A program made the position numbers and the translations under genes. From positions 1-64,000 of the forward strand of contig JAIEQI010000083.1 of the NCBI GenBank assembly GCA_019747875.1: DNA of 64,000 bases, written 5' to 3'. Shown one piece after another: positions 36,162-44,368 of the stretch; position 1 is the stretch's first letter; each line of letters opens with the position of its first letter. Source of the stretch: Candidatus Obscuribacterales bacterium (GTDB lineage Bacteria; Cyanobacteriota; Vampirovibrionia; Obscuribacterales; Obscuribacteraceae). The notes beneath the pieces were generated by a model. It had not been told where the DNA came from. It saw only the letters and a program-made list of their open reading frames with translations, and ran no database searches.

Positions 36162-36437
36162 TTAGTTGGCATGAATTTTTTTCGTTTCCAGACCCAGCTT
36201 ATCTAATGTGGCTTGAGAATAAGTGCCTGGAAGGCGCATCATGCAATCTCTAGGTGGCCAATGTTGGTAAGGAACAATTGCGCCTAAGTCAATGAGCATC
36301 ATGCGCAATTCCTGAATCGTGCAATGTTTAAATGCTGTTGCGCGACGTCTTCTCTCCGCTCCTGTTTTGACGCCCTCGTGCTCGACGAAACTCACATAGG
36401 GCGGATCGAGATTTACGACTAAGGTACCTTCTACCAT
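36162..36437 (-). CDS. Hypothetical protein (91 aa)
   Basis: GGGAG lies about seven bases before the ATG at 36437. No membrane segment; a mid basic stretch (GAERRRRATAFKHC) and Pro-rich DLGAIVPYQHWPPRDC. No family recognised. A probable terminator follows its stop. Upstream (36438-36825) holds no gene. Confidence 0.55.
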   Translation of the reverse strand: MVEGTLVVNLDPPYVSFVEHEGVKTGAERRRRATAFKHCTIQELRMMLIDLGAIVPYQHWPPRDCMMRLPGTYSQATLDKLGLETKKIHAN

Positions 36438-36825
36438 CGTTTGACTCCCTTACTGCAGCACAAAACGGGACTCGGAACACCCGAGACCTTCGTCTTCGAT
36501 AAACTTCATTCATCTAAATTCTTACAGTTATTTCAATATCATGCATTAAAGCGAGGGGGGATTTCAACAGAATTTTGCATGTTGCTGTGGATATCCTGTG
36601 GAACAAAATGGAAATCCCGATTTGCGGTCTTTTCCGATTAGGGGTTTTGCCGGAATGTTATTGCATACATATTGTTCGGATAACTCAGATGAGTGATTCA
36701 TTTTCCAACACAAGTGTTAGACGTTACGAAATCACTGTACCGCGCAAGACGTGCTGATAAATGGGTGTAGAAAGTCTGACAGACAAAATGATGGTACGGC
36801 GAAAGTTGTTTAGATTGATTCGCTC

Positions 36826-36893
36826 CTACGGGGTTCGATCCCGGGAGCGCCGGCATCTTGCCGGCTTCGATCTTTGAGAGCGTTCGCTCCAAA
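36826..36893. repeat. Dispersed palindromic repeat, copy 5 (inverted module B)
   Basis: GGTTCGATCCCGGGAGCGCC followed by GGCATCTTGCCGGCTTCGAT, then GAGAGCGTTCGCTC. This is the best preserved module B: GCCGGC, a short loop, GCCGGC. It is opposite in orientation to copy 1. The rest of the gap between 36438 and 36959 has no gene I can support. Confidence 0.7.
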
Positions 36894-36959
36894 TCAAATG
36901 CTGGTCCATCGATTTAGATCGTCAGGAGAATCGTCTCGCCTTTTTATTTACAGCCTTAC

Positions 36960-37676
36960 TTATTGAGCGGTGATTCTACTTGCGCAGAGCTCAAGTACTT
37001 TGTCTGTAACTTGGTCTAGAGAATAATTATCGGTATCGATGAGAATCGCATCGTCAGCTTGTCGCATTGGCGATGTCGCTCTAGTTGAATCGAGATGATC
37101 GCGTTCTTTGATGTCTGCAATAATCGTTTGAAGGTCTTGCATTTGACCCATTTCGCGCATGTCTTTAAGTCTGCGCTCCGCTCTTACTTCCGCGCTGGCG
37201 GTAAGGAAGATCTTCAACTCCGCATCAGCTAGAACGACTGTTCCAATGTCGCGGCCGTCCATCACGACACCACCTTCTTTGGCAAGCTCCTGTTGCTTTT
37301 GAACAAGGAGTGCACGCACGCCAGCAATTGCAGATACAGCACTGACGAATTTGGTGATAATGCGCGAGCGAACAATGAAACTTACATCTGCACCATTAAC
37401 GATGACGCGCACGCGCCCTTGAGAGGATTCATCTGCTGGCTTCAACTCGATTGAAGCGTGACGGACAAGTTCGATAACGCGATCGTGATCGTTAAGATCT
37501 GCTCGTTGCTCAAGTGCAACCCATGTGGCTGCGCGGTACATGGCGCCGGTGTCGATGTAGAGATAGTTCAACTTGTCAGCAACGCGCTTGGCCAACGTCG
37601 ATTTACCGGCACCAGCAGGTCCGTCTATGGCGACCTTGATGCGCTTGTGTCGCGCACTGGTCTGCTCATCGTTCAT
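36960..37676 (-). CDS. cmk: Cytidylate kinase
   Basis: Phosphorylates CMP and dCMP with ATP. From the ATG at 37676 (GGGGAG seven bases upstream) about 238 residues; the longer frame to 37703 is less likely. P-loop GPAGAGKST (19-27), DTGAMYRA acceptor segment, VMDGRDIGTVVLADAELKIF and the R-rich lid (SAEVRAERRL) are those of bacterial CMP kinases. Downstream of the DUF4388-like gene with a 56-base gap; a shared operon is possible. Confidence 0.95.
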   Translation of the reverse strand: MNDEQTSARHKRIKVAIDGPAGAGKSTLAKRVADKLNYLYIDTGAMYRAATWVALEQRADLNDHDRVIELVRHASIELKPADESSQGRVRVIVNGADVSFIVRSRIITKFVSAVSAIAGVRALLVQKQQELAKEGGVVMDGRDIGTVVLADAELKIFLTASAEVRAERRLKDMREMGQMQDLQTIIADIKERDHLDSTRATSPMRQADDAILIDTDNYSLDQVTDKVLELCASRITAQ

Positions 37677-37732
37677 TGTGTGGCTCCCCATTAGAGTTTC
37701 CATAATTCATCCCTTTTTTGAATGTTTGGAGT

Positions 37733-38815
37733 TCAATGTACTTGCGCTGCAGGTGTTGCGGCTGCCCGAACTTTTTCTTGTCTGAACAAACCGTCGTTGC
37801 CGCCAGTCGGCCAAATTTGAGGAGCTATAAAACTTGCAAGTCCAACTAGTAATAAGAATAACGGCAACCATTGGAGTGCGCGCAACTCATACCACAAGCG
37901 CTGCCAACTAAATTTACCGTTTGCATGACTTGGCAGACTTCGCAGTCGTCCAAGACTTATTCTTTGTTCTGCGGCCGTTTGCGAAAATCCTGGACTTATC
38001 GTGCCAACGCCACTTATGGCTTGCGCTGAATCAATGAATGGTTCAAGCATCTTGAACGAGGCAATCGGTGCCGCCTGTGGTGCCTGACCCTCAATCTTCG
38101 GAACTGGATATTCCGCGCTTCGTCGCAGGCATTGTCCGGTTGCTGTTGTGCGATTGAACGCTAAGTCTGTGAAAGCAATTTCTTCAGCAGATCGATTTTC
38201 ACCTGCAACAACACTGGCGAACGCTTCTTGTCTGCTTTGTGGAATAAGCGGTTCAATCCCTGCAACTGCGGCGTCCTGCCGGCTTTTGGCTTGAGCGAAG
38301 GGTCCAATAGCGGGCTCTTGCTCTGAGCTTTTTTCAGGCGCTGCGTTGAAGTCTAGCTCGCCTGAATCCTGCTGCGGATCGTTGTTTTCTTCTTGCTTAA
38401 GTAAGTTTGCTTTGTTACCAAAAATGCGATCCAGCAAACCTTTTTCGTCGAACAATTCATTGCTTTCAACCGGCATTTTCGTAAGGCTGTCCATAAGCCG
38501 CTCGATTGCAATGTAGAGCGAATGATCAAAATTAGCGGCTTCCTTCTCAGACAGCGCAAGAAAGGCAAATGTACCTTCGGTCATCGACAATGTCGTCCGA
38601 AGAGCTTCATAGGGATCAGCATCATGTGGACAGCCGGTGCAAAATGCGGCAATAACATACTGGCAGTTGGCAATTAGAATCTTGCCCTGCATGGGGCTTC
38701 CGGTGGCGGAAATGCGCAGGACGGACCAGGGCATGCCAGGCTCTTGCAAAATTGAGTTGAGGACATCTCTCATGCCCCACTCTTTGCTCAAAGCGCCTTC
38801 AAAGACTATGTCCAT
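37733..38815 (-). CDS. DUF4388-like N-terminal domain, C-terminal membrane helix
   Basis: About 360 residues from the ATG at 38815 (AGGAA upstream). The N-terminus (about 1-100, MDIVFEGALSKEW ... LILIANCQY-like region ... TEGTFAFLALSEKE) resembles DUF4388/PATAN-type domains seen in signalling proteins. A long Glu/Gln/Ser-rich linker (about 140-300) leads to one membrane helix (about 320-345, LQWLPLFLLLVGLASFIA). Function unknown; probable signalling or gliding-type scaffold, by domain type only. Confidence 0.65.
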   Translation of the reverse strand: MDIVFEGALSKEWGMRDVLNSILQEPGMPWSVLRISATGSPMQGKILIANCQYVIAAFCTGCPHDADPYEALRTTLSMTEGTFAFLALSEKEAANFDHSLYIAIERLMDSLTKMPVESNELFDEKGLLDRIFGNKANLLKQEENNDPQQDSGELDFNAAPEKSSEQEPAIGPFAQAKSRQDAAVAGIEPLIPQSRQEAFASVVAGENRSAEEIAFTDLAFNRTTATGQCLRRSAEYPVPKIEGQAPQAAPIASFKMLEPFIDSAQAISGVGTISPGFSQTAAEQRISLGRLRSLPSHANGKFSWQRLWYELRALQWLPLFLLLVGLASFIAPQIWPTGGNDGLFRQEKVRAAATPAAQVH

Positions 38816-38950
38816 AGCTTTCCTGCCCCGCCAGGCTATATTCTCCAATTATTAGAGAAGCTTTTCAATATAGATTAACCCCAGTGCTGCAAGGGATTAC
38901 AGGCTGAGTTCGCTCAAAGTTGCAGAACAACCGATACGCCAAAAACATGG

Positions 38951-38985
38951 CGGAGGCGGGTTTTCATGATTCAAACCCGCCTCCG
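38951..38985 (-). terminator. Rho-independent-like terminator of the selenoprotein gene
   Basis: A perfect 13-base stem, CGGAGGCGGGTTT and AAACCCGCCTCCG, around the 9-base loop. Read on the minus strand it is followed a few bases on by TTTTT. It lies 36 bases beyond the stop of the gene at 39022. Confidence 0.75.
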
Positions 38986-39021
38986 TCTAAGTTCAGGAAT
39001 CTTTGATTAAAAGTTGAGAAT

Positions 39022-39372
39022 CTAGCTTCCCTTCTGGGCCCCACGTCTAGCCATGAAGCCATTGAGCCATTCGAAGAAGCTTGGAAGCTGTGGAATTCCC
39101 TTGGCTGCTTCGCTCTGGGCATCCTGCAGGCTCATTCCCTGTTCCAGATTGGCAACGACGCGAAGTACTTCACCATCTTCGGGAAACCTGCCGGTCGCTT
39201 TCTTCGAGAAGATCAGCTGGCCTTTGTATTCGATCTCAAATACACCGCCGGAGGACTGAAACAACTTGGAAGATTCGTCGAGCTTGTCTTCAATTTCAGC
39301 TGCCAAACTGACAGCTCTGGATTTGTAGCCTCAAGCCCCGCAGTAAGTAATCGTAAATGGCATGTTGGACAT
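39022..39372 (-). CDS. SelW-like (Rdx family) selenoprotein with in-frame TGA
   Basis: Thiol-redox protein of the SelW/SelT/SelH/Rdx family. Reading the TGA at 39331-39333 as selenocysteine gives 116 residues, starting MSNMPFTITYCGAU, so the family redox motif C11-G-A-U14. The rest (FEIEYKGQLIFSKKATGRFP) is the conserved Rdx core. AGGAG lies seven bases before the ATG at 39372, so the true start is before the TGA; without Sec decoding only a TTG at 39306 would remain, losing the active site. A SECIS-like hairpin follows the TGA. Sec is inferred from the family motif; it requires SelA, SelB, SelC and SelD elsewhere in the genome. Confidence 0.85.
39298..39316 (-). promoter_or_regulatory. Bacterial SECIS-like hairpin
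   Basis: On the minus strand, AGCTGTC AGTTT GGCAGCT forms a 7-base stem (one G-U) with a 5-base apical loop whose second base is G. The loop begins 21 bases after the TGA. This fits the known bacterial SECIS pattern of a small stem-loop with G among the first two loop bases and roughly 16-37 bases from the UGA. It lies inside the coding region, as in bacterial selenoprotein mRNAs. Confidence 0.75.
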
Positions 39373-39439
39373 TATGGTTCTCCTGTGTGATTGCTTCTCA
39401 GTGGCTCGAATGCATAACCCTGACAAGCGCTCAGGCAAT

Positions 39440-40222
39440 CTAAGCCTGTTTTCCGAAACCGAATAGGCGTTTCCACCATGGTAGCTTGGCAAGCCTATCA
39501 TATTCTCGCCTCAAAGTTTCTAGCTCTTGCTTCGTTGACTGTAATTCCGACTTTGCATGAGCATTCTCGGATGCGTTACTCTCAATTAGACGCATAGATG
39601 ATTGAAGTTGAGCCACCATTCGCAAATCTTCCATATGCAATCGGCGTTCTTCTGAGAGAGCTTTCTGAACAGACAGCAGTTCCCTGAGCAGTAACTCTAC
39701 ATCTTCGCTGCGGTCTATGACGATTGTCGGTGTTTCTTGACCGCGCTTGGAAGGACTAAAGTCGATCATTTCGAGCGGGCTGCTTGAAGATGACGATTTG
39801 TTTGGATCAAATGAAAGAATCTCTTGTATCGCCTTTTCTGTCTCCTGACGATTGGACCTTACTTTGAAGCCCGCCGGTGGAATTATGCGCCATTCTTCAC
39901 CTTGTTCTGTTTTTACCTTGCGAGCACTCCATCCTTCAGGTAACTTGTTTCCCCAGCGTCCGGACAGGCTGCGTTCTAGCGCGCGAACCGATTTACCTAA
40001 GAGCGCTGCAGCTTGCTGCATGGTAAGTTGCGGGCGGTAGATATCGAATGTATTTGCATCGGAGGTGTCTGGAGTGTTTACAGCTTCAGCTGTTTCTTGC
40101 GATACCGCCAATGGTGTAACCGGATCGGTTGTTGGCGGTAAGTTCAGGCTATCTTCGAGCTCCTTCTTTTTCTTCTTCTGTTCGTCAACTTCGGTTTCCA
40201 CTCTATCTGCTTCTGGGGCCAT
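39440..40222 (-). CDS. Hypothetical MerR/HTH-like and coiled-coil protein
   Basis: 260 residues. Lys-rich N-terminus and linker, then a short HTH-like stretch (about 65-90, LTMQQAAALLGKSVRALERS) of the MerR/excisionase type, a segment with GWSARKV...WRIIPP, and a C-terminal coiled coil (about 175-250). The last residues, WWKRLFGFG, are amphipathic. DNA binding is only a suggestion from the HTH pattern. Gene is next to the selenoprotein on the same strand with a 67-base gap, so co-transcription is possible. Confidence 0.6.
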   Translation of the reverse strand: MAPEADRVETEVDEQKKKKKELEDSLNLPPTTDPVTPLAVSQETAEAVNTPDTSDANTFDIYRPQLTMQQAAALLGKSVRALERSLSGRWGNKLPEGWSARKVKTEQGEEWRIIPPAGFKVRSNRQETEKAIQEILSFDPNKSSSSSSPLEMIDFSPSKRGQETPTIVIDRSEDVELLLRELLSVQKALSEERRLHMEDLRMVAQLQSSMRLIESNASENAHAKSELQSTKQELETLRREYDRLAKLPWWKRLFGFGKQA

Positions 40223-40469
40223 TTCTTGCTCCTTACCTGCCTGAAGGCTTGCATTTTTGAATGATAGCCTTCTATGTTCAGTCTAGACAATATTCCAGTT
40301 GCATAAATTCAGAGATTTCTCATCTGGACACCCGCAGGCTTCTGAATTCAACAAGCATGAGGATCGAGCTCATTCGTGTTTTTACCATTGCTGTGCCAGT
40401 GCAATTGCGTAACATAAAGGAAGGGAAAATGGCTCCGGGAAGTGTTTGCTTCAGAGAGAGGCTGTTCCC

Positions 40470-41051
40470 ATGTCAGAAAGCGAAATTCTTGCTAAATGCG
40501 TTAAGACTTTTCCTGGAATTGAGAAAGACCAACATTTCAGCATTGACTCACTGCGTGCCAGTTTGAAATTGTCAGAAAAACCGACTGCGCAGGAGCTTGG
40601 GGCGGCAACTCAGGTAGCCCAAGAGCTGATGGACGATTTCAAAATTACGGGCGTTAATAGTGTCACCAAGCTTGCGATGACAGCTAGGACTTGCTCTGAA
40701 AAGATCGCGGCAGATAATAAGGCTAAGTCGGATGAAAAGTTTGCAAATGATATTGCCAACAACATCGATAACCTAATGGCAGACGGAGTTCTTAAAAATG
40801 GCAGATCCAAATTCACTCCGGTATTGGAAGTGAACGAAAAACCGCGATTCAATGGTCACCCACAAGTTAGACCAAATGCTGATTGGAGCCATGGCTACTT
40901 AAACAAACGAGAAGAGAAGGTTGTTGAAACGCTGAAGAAATTGCCAAACGTGGAAGTTCATGTTTTCGAATTGGAACAGCCTGGCGGAGGACGCTCCTCT
41001 TCGATAAACATCGTTCCGAAGTTTTACATCGGAGTTAGGCCAAAATCCTAA
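40470..41051 (+). CDS. Hypothetical protein (193 aa)
   Basis: Start ATG at 40470 with GAGAGG upstream. Soluble, helical, no signal peptide; segments such as PTAQELGAATQVAQELMDDF and ANDIANNIDNLMADGVLKNG. No domain recognised. Converges with msrB. Confidence 0.55.
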   Translation: MSESEILAKCVKTFPGIEKDQHFSIDSLRASLKLSEKPTAQELGAATQVAQELMDDFKITGVNSVTKLAMTARTCSEKIAADNKAKSDEKFANDIANNIDNLMADGVLKNGRSKFTPVLEVNEKPRFNGHPQVRPNADWSHGYLNKREEKVVETLKKLPNVEVHVFELEQPGGGRSSSINIVPKFYIGVRPKS

Positions 41052-41114
41052 GCAATACAAGCGCTGCTTCCCAGTTTCTAGGTCTGGTAGAGTGCCTGCT
41101 TATAGGAAGTGAGA

Positions 41115-41666
41115 TTACTTTTTCTTTTTCTCGTCAAAGTTCAACGATGCAGAGTTGATGCAGTATCGCAGTCCTGTTGGTGCCGGACCATCCGGAAAAA
41201 CATGACCCAGGTGGGCTTCGCATTTACTGCAAACGACTTCGGTGCGAACCATTCCATGAGTGGTATCAGTGTGTTCGGTTATGTGATCTTTATTGCTTGG
41301 AAGCGAAAAACTTGGCCAACCGCAGCCTGAATCGAACTTCTGATCGGAGGTAAATAACTCCGTTCCACATCCGATGCAGTAATAGGTTCCTTCCTTGTGA
41401 TTATTCCAGTACTGACCTGTGAATGCACGTTCTGTGCCCTTCTCGCGGGTTACATGATATTGCTCTGGAGTCAGTTGTTTCTTCCACTCTTCTTTGCTCT
41501 TAACGACCTTCTCGTTGCTGCTCATCTTTGCTCCTTTCGCAGATTTTGTTTTTGCTTCCGCCGTTTTGCTTTGCGCAAAGGATTCCGGTGTCCCTGCAAG
41601 ACCGATCGATAAAACGAGGGCAAATCCAAACAACAATTTTGTGGATGAGCCTGCCGAAAAATTCAT
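41115..41666 (-). CDS. msrB: Secreted peptide-methionine (R)-S-oxide reductase
   Basis: Repairs methionine-R-sulfoxide in proteins using a thiol reductant. About 183 residues from the ATG at 41666. A signal peptide (about 1-32) directs it to the periplasm, so it repairs envelope proteins. Zinc Cys pairs CIGC and CSKC and the catalytic Cys in RYCINSASL are present; the enzyme is of the ordinary Cys form. Follows the SOD gene on the same strand, after a strong terminator. Confidence 0.95.
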   Translation of the reverse strand: MNFSAGSSTKLLFGFALVLSIGLAGTPESFAQSKTAEAKTKSAKGAKMSSNEKVVKSKEEWKKQLTPEQYHVTREKGTERAFTGQYWNNHKEGTYYCIGCGTELFTSDQKFDSGCGWPSFSLPSNKDHITEHTDTTHGMVRTEVVCSKCEAHLGHVFPDGPAPTGLRYCINSASLNFDEKKKK

Positions 41667-41765
41667 ATGACGCGGTCCTCGCGATGCCACCTGATATATA
41701 GTAGCGTGATTTTTGCTAGATTGCCAAAGAGCCACAGAACTGGTGTTCGTCGTTGATAAGTTGCC

Positions 41766-41801
41766 GAAAAAGAGAGCGAACAGTAGTTACTGCTCGCTCT
41801 C
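41766..41801 (-). terminator. Rho-independent terminator of the SOD gene
   Basis: On the minus strand GAGAGCGA (8 bases) pairs with TCGCTCTC around an inner CAGTA/TACTG stem, followed by TTTTT. It separates the SOD gene from msrB. Confidence 0.85.
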
Positions 41802-41831
41802 CATTGTTATTTGTGATCTATAGAGCAACGG

Positions 41832-42449
41832 TTATTTGATCAGACGCTTCTCAACTGCATCCCAATCGACGTTTGCGAAGAACGCTTCGATGTATTTCGG
41901 GCGATCAACCGGCTTGTAGTCGAGGAGGAAGGCGTGCTCCCATACGTCCATAACCAGGATCGGTACGAAGCCGGCGACGTTGCCTTCTTCGTGGAGAGTG
42001 ATCCAGTGGTTGGACAATGTTTTGGTCATTGGATCTTGGAAGAGCACTGCCCAACCAACACCGCGCATGGCACCAACTTTGCTGAAATCGTTTTTCCAAA
42101 CTTCAAGCGAGCTGTAAACTTCGCTGATTTTCTTGCCGATTTCGCTGCTCTCTTTGAGTTCGCTTGCTCCGCCAGCCTTCATATTGCCGAAGTAGTATTC
42201 GTGCAATCTCATGCCGTTGTATTCGAAGCCGTAGCGGCGCTTGAGTTCGGCGTATTCAGGTTGTCCGGATTTGCCTTGCTCTGTAAGTTCGATGATTTTC
42301 TCGTTGAGAATATTTGTGTTCTTTACGTAACCAGCGTACAGGGCTAAGTGAATTTCCAGAGTTTTGTCAGAGATTCCGGTGAGATTCTTCAGGTGTGTGA
42401 AATCGTGTTCTTTATACGGGGTGTATGAAATTTTGGTCTGCAACGTCAT
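41832..42449 (-). CDS. Iron/manganese superoxide dismutase
   Basis: Dismutates superoxide to O2 and H2O2. 205 residues. The metal ligands fit the Fe/Mn family: His34, His83, Asp168 and His172 (MDVWEHAF). The second-half sequence is atypical (LHEYYFGNMKAGG rather than the common form), so metal preference cannot be read. No signal peptide, so cytosolic. Its own terminator ends the transcript. Confidence 0.92.
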   Translation of the reverse strand: MTLQTKISYTPYKEHDFTHLKNLTGISDKTLEIHLALYAGYVKNTNILNEKIIELTEQGKSGQPEYAELKRRYGFEYNGMRLHEYYFGNMKAGGASELKESSEIGKKISEVYSSLEVWKNDFSKVGAMRGVGWAVLFQDPMTKTLSNHWITLHEEGNVAGFVPILVMDVWEHAFLLDYKPVDRPKYIEAFFANVDWDAVEKRLIK

Positions 42450-42602
42450 GTCAATCTCCTGAAAGATGGAGTGCAGGGCTATCTGTCACTAGGTGCTCGG
42501 AAGGTTCGCTGGGCTATTGCCCATCTCGCTTCTTTGCTTATGAGCCTGTATAGATACCATATATCGCATGCAAAGCAGCAAAATTCTCATCAATTCTCAA
42601 CC

Positions 42603-43382
42603 TCATGACAGGCTGATTCGTGTCCAGGTGACGTCATCGTTGGGCATCATTGGGCGCCCGTCGGAGTCTTTCTCATTTCGTGCTTCATCGACAAGTTCAG
42701 CGAACGCGGATTTATCGTTGAGGTTTTCCAGAATGCTAACTGCGTCGCCCTGGAGAGCTTGCCGATGCAAGAACCATTTTGAAATTGCATCGGTCATCAG
42801 ATAAATTACGTCGCCTTTTTTGCATTGGCCGCTTTCGTTTTTTTCTTCTTGCAAAATGCCTTCATTAGAGGCTTGCCTTGTGGAAAGTAAAGCTGGATTG
42901 TAGTTGAAGTCTTCCCATTTGCTCAGTGGCGCCGAAGCTACAACTTGTTTATCTCGGATCTGGAAAAAGCAGCTGTCGCCGAGGGCTGTGACGGACCAGC
43001 TCCATTGTTTTTTCTCCTCACTTATTGTCAGTCCCGCGATTGTTGCAAATGCGCCAGATGCGAGTTTCTCCTCCGCATACCAGGGCAGTTGGCGACCGGA
43101 GACTTCTGCGAACCATTGTCTTTGCAGTTGCCCGAGTATTTCGTTGTCAGAGATCTTTAATTCACCATCTATATAAGATTTACACAAAATTCGTGCCCAG
43201 AGTCCGGAAAACGAGGTTTCAGTTGCGCCATCGGCAACGGCGCATTTGAACTGTTTCGATTCTAATTCGTTATTGCTATCTTCGAGCATGCCGTCGGCTG
43301 CGCCGGGAGCGAAAGCATCTTCGTATTCCTCGATGCTTGATCCTCTTTTGGGCAGCCAAAAAACTCGGTAGCAGATTTTCAT
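42603..43382 (-). CDS. PP2C-like protein phosphatase (TerY-P type)
   Basis: 259 residues. Metal-binding acidic residues of the PP2C fold are visible: EYEDAF near the start, VADGATETSFSGLWAR (Asp51), LGDS in TALGDSCFF and the C-terminal DDVTWT. It is 14 bases after the VWA gene on the same strand, an operon. In TerY-P type modules a vWA protein, a PP2C phosphatase and a kinase act together; the kinase here is on the other strand at 45699. Substrate unknown. Confidence 0.8.
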   Translation of the reverse strand: MKICYRVFWLPKRGSSIEEYEDAFAPGAADGMLEDSNNELESKQFKCAVADGATETSFSGLWARILCKSYIDGELKISDNEILGQLQRQWFAEVSGRQLPWYAEEKLASGAFATIAGLTISEEKKQWSWSVTALGDSCFFQIRDKQVVASAPLSKWEDFNYNPALLSTRQASNEGILQEEKNESGQCKKGDVIYLMTDAISKWFLHRQALQGDAVSILENLNDKSAFAELVDEARNEKDSDGRPMMPNDDVTWTRISLS

Positions 43383-43396
43383 CAGAGCGCGCTCCG

Positions 43397-44236
43397 CTAC
43401 CTGAGGTTACTGGGTCGCGTACCAATTGTGAGAAAGCGAATCACGGACACAAGGTCTGCGTTGAATACAAATCCACGCGGATTATCCGAGATAATGATGC
43501 CCTCTTCTTGAACCATGGACCACATGTAGTCCGGGAGATTGCTGGACATGCGGAAAAGTAGTTTGGCATAGTTGTCCGGCAGGAGGCTTTCAGAATCGGG
43601 AAACTCAATCGGCATGTGATTTGATGACGAGATATGCAGGTTGAATAGGAGAACGTTGCCGTCTTCGCTGGACATTCGTCTTAGTTGTTCTGCGGCATCT
43701 TCAGGATTTCCGTCGGTGGCCTCACCGTCAGTGATGTTAATTACAATCGGCGGAAAGCAGCCAACATGTTGATGCAACCAGTCGCTGATCATGCGTTTTG
43801 CTTGTCTCAGGGCTTCGCACATCGGTGTGCCGCCTTTGTAAATCGGATCGATCCAGACGGGAAATTTGATTTTTTGCTCAATGATTCCGCCGGCACCGTC
43901 GTCGACTTTTTTGCTTCGCTGTTCAACTCTGGCGGGATTGTTTGCTATCTCTGAAATCGGTGCAAGTTCGCGTCCGGCAAGCGAGCCGGTAAATACAGGT
44001 CCGACCCCGCGGTCGCCGTAGCCGAGGACGCCTACATAGTAATAATCGCGAATACCCTCTGACTTTGCGCACTTAATCACCAGGTTTTGCAATAGACGGT
44101 TGACTGCGTCAGCCACTCCGTCCGCTTTTCGCTTGCCGGCGCCTTGTCCGAATGGATCTTCCATTGATCCGGATTGATCGATGAGAATGACAATGCAAGA
44201 GGGGTTTGCTCTACTTATTTCCGCGCTATATGCCAT
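43397..44236 (-). CDS. TerY-like von Willebrand factor A domain protein
   Basis: 279 residues, mostly one vWA domain. MIDAS: DQSGS (Asp20, Ser22, Ser24), GGTPM and NITDGEATDG. No signal peptide, so cytosolic. This type of vWA protein is paired with a PP2C-like phosphatase and a kinase in stress-response gene sets (TerY-P triad of Anantharaman, Iyer and Aravind). First gene of the operon; the intergenic gap to 44369 holds the divergent promoters. Confidence 0.82.
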   Translation of the reverse strand: MAYSAEISRANPSCIVILIDQSGSMEDPFGQGAGKRKADGVADAVNRLLQNLVIKCAKSEGIRDYYYVGVLGYGDRGVGPVFTGSLAGRELAPISEIANNPARVEQRSKKVDDGAGGIIEQKIKFPVWIDPIYKGGTPMCEALRQAKRMISDWLHQHVGCFPPIVINITDGEATDGNPEDAAEQLRRMSSEDGNVLLFNLHISSSNHMPIEFPDSESLLPDNYAKLLFRMSSNLPDYMWSMVQEEGIIISDNPRGFVFNADLVSVIRFLTIGTRPSNLR

Positions 44237-44368
44237 GATTCGTTTCTGCCGAGATGTGGACTACTTCGTACTTTGTTTAGAAAGGCAATTATTACGCATG
44301 CAAGAGTCTAAGTGGTCAAGGTAATTGGATTTTTTCTGGCTAAAATGGCCGCAGCTCAGGAGGCTGCC

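Noticed and set aside
36698-36892. Minus-strand frame with the text KMPALPGSN
   Set aside because: This is a repeat (module B) read in frame; such peptides appear spuriously wherever the element occurs.
41115-41666. MsrB as a second selenoprotein
   Set aside because: Its catalytic position is a normal Cys codon (RYCINSASL) and the frame contains no TGA.
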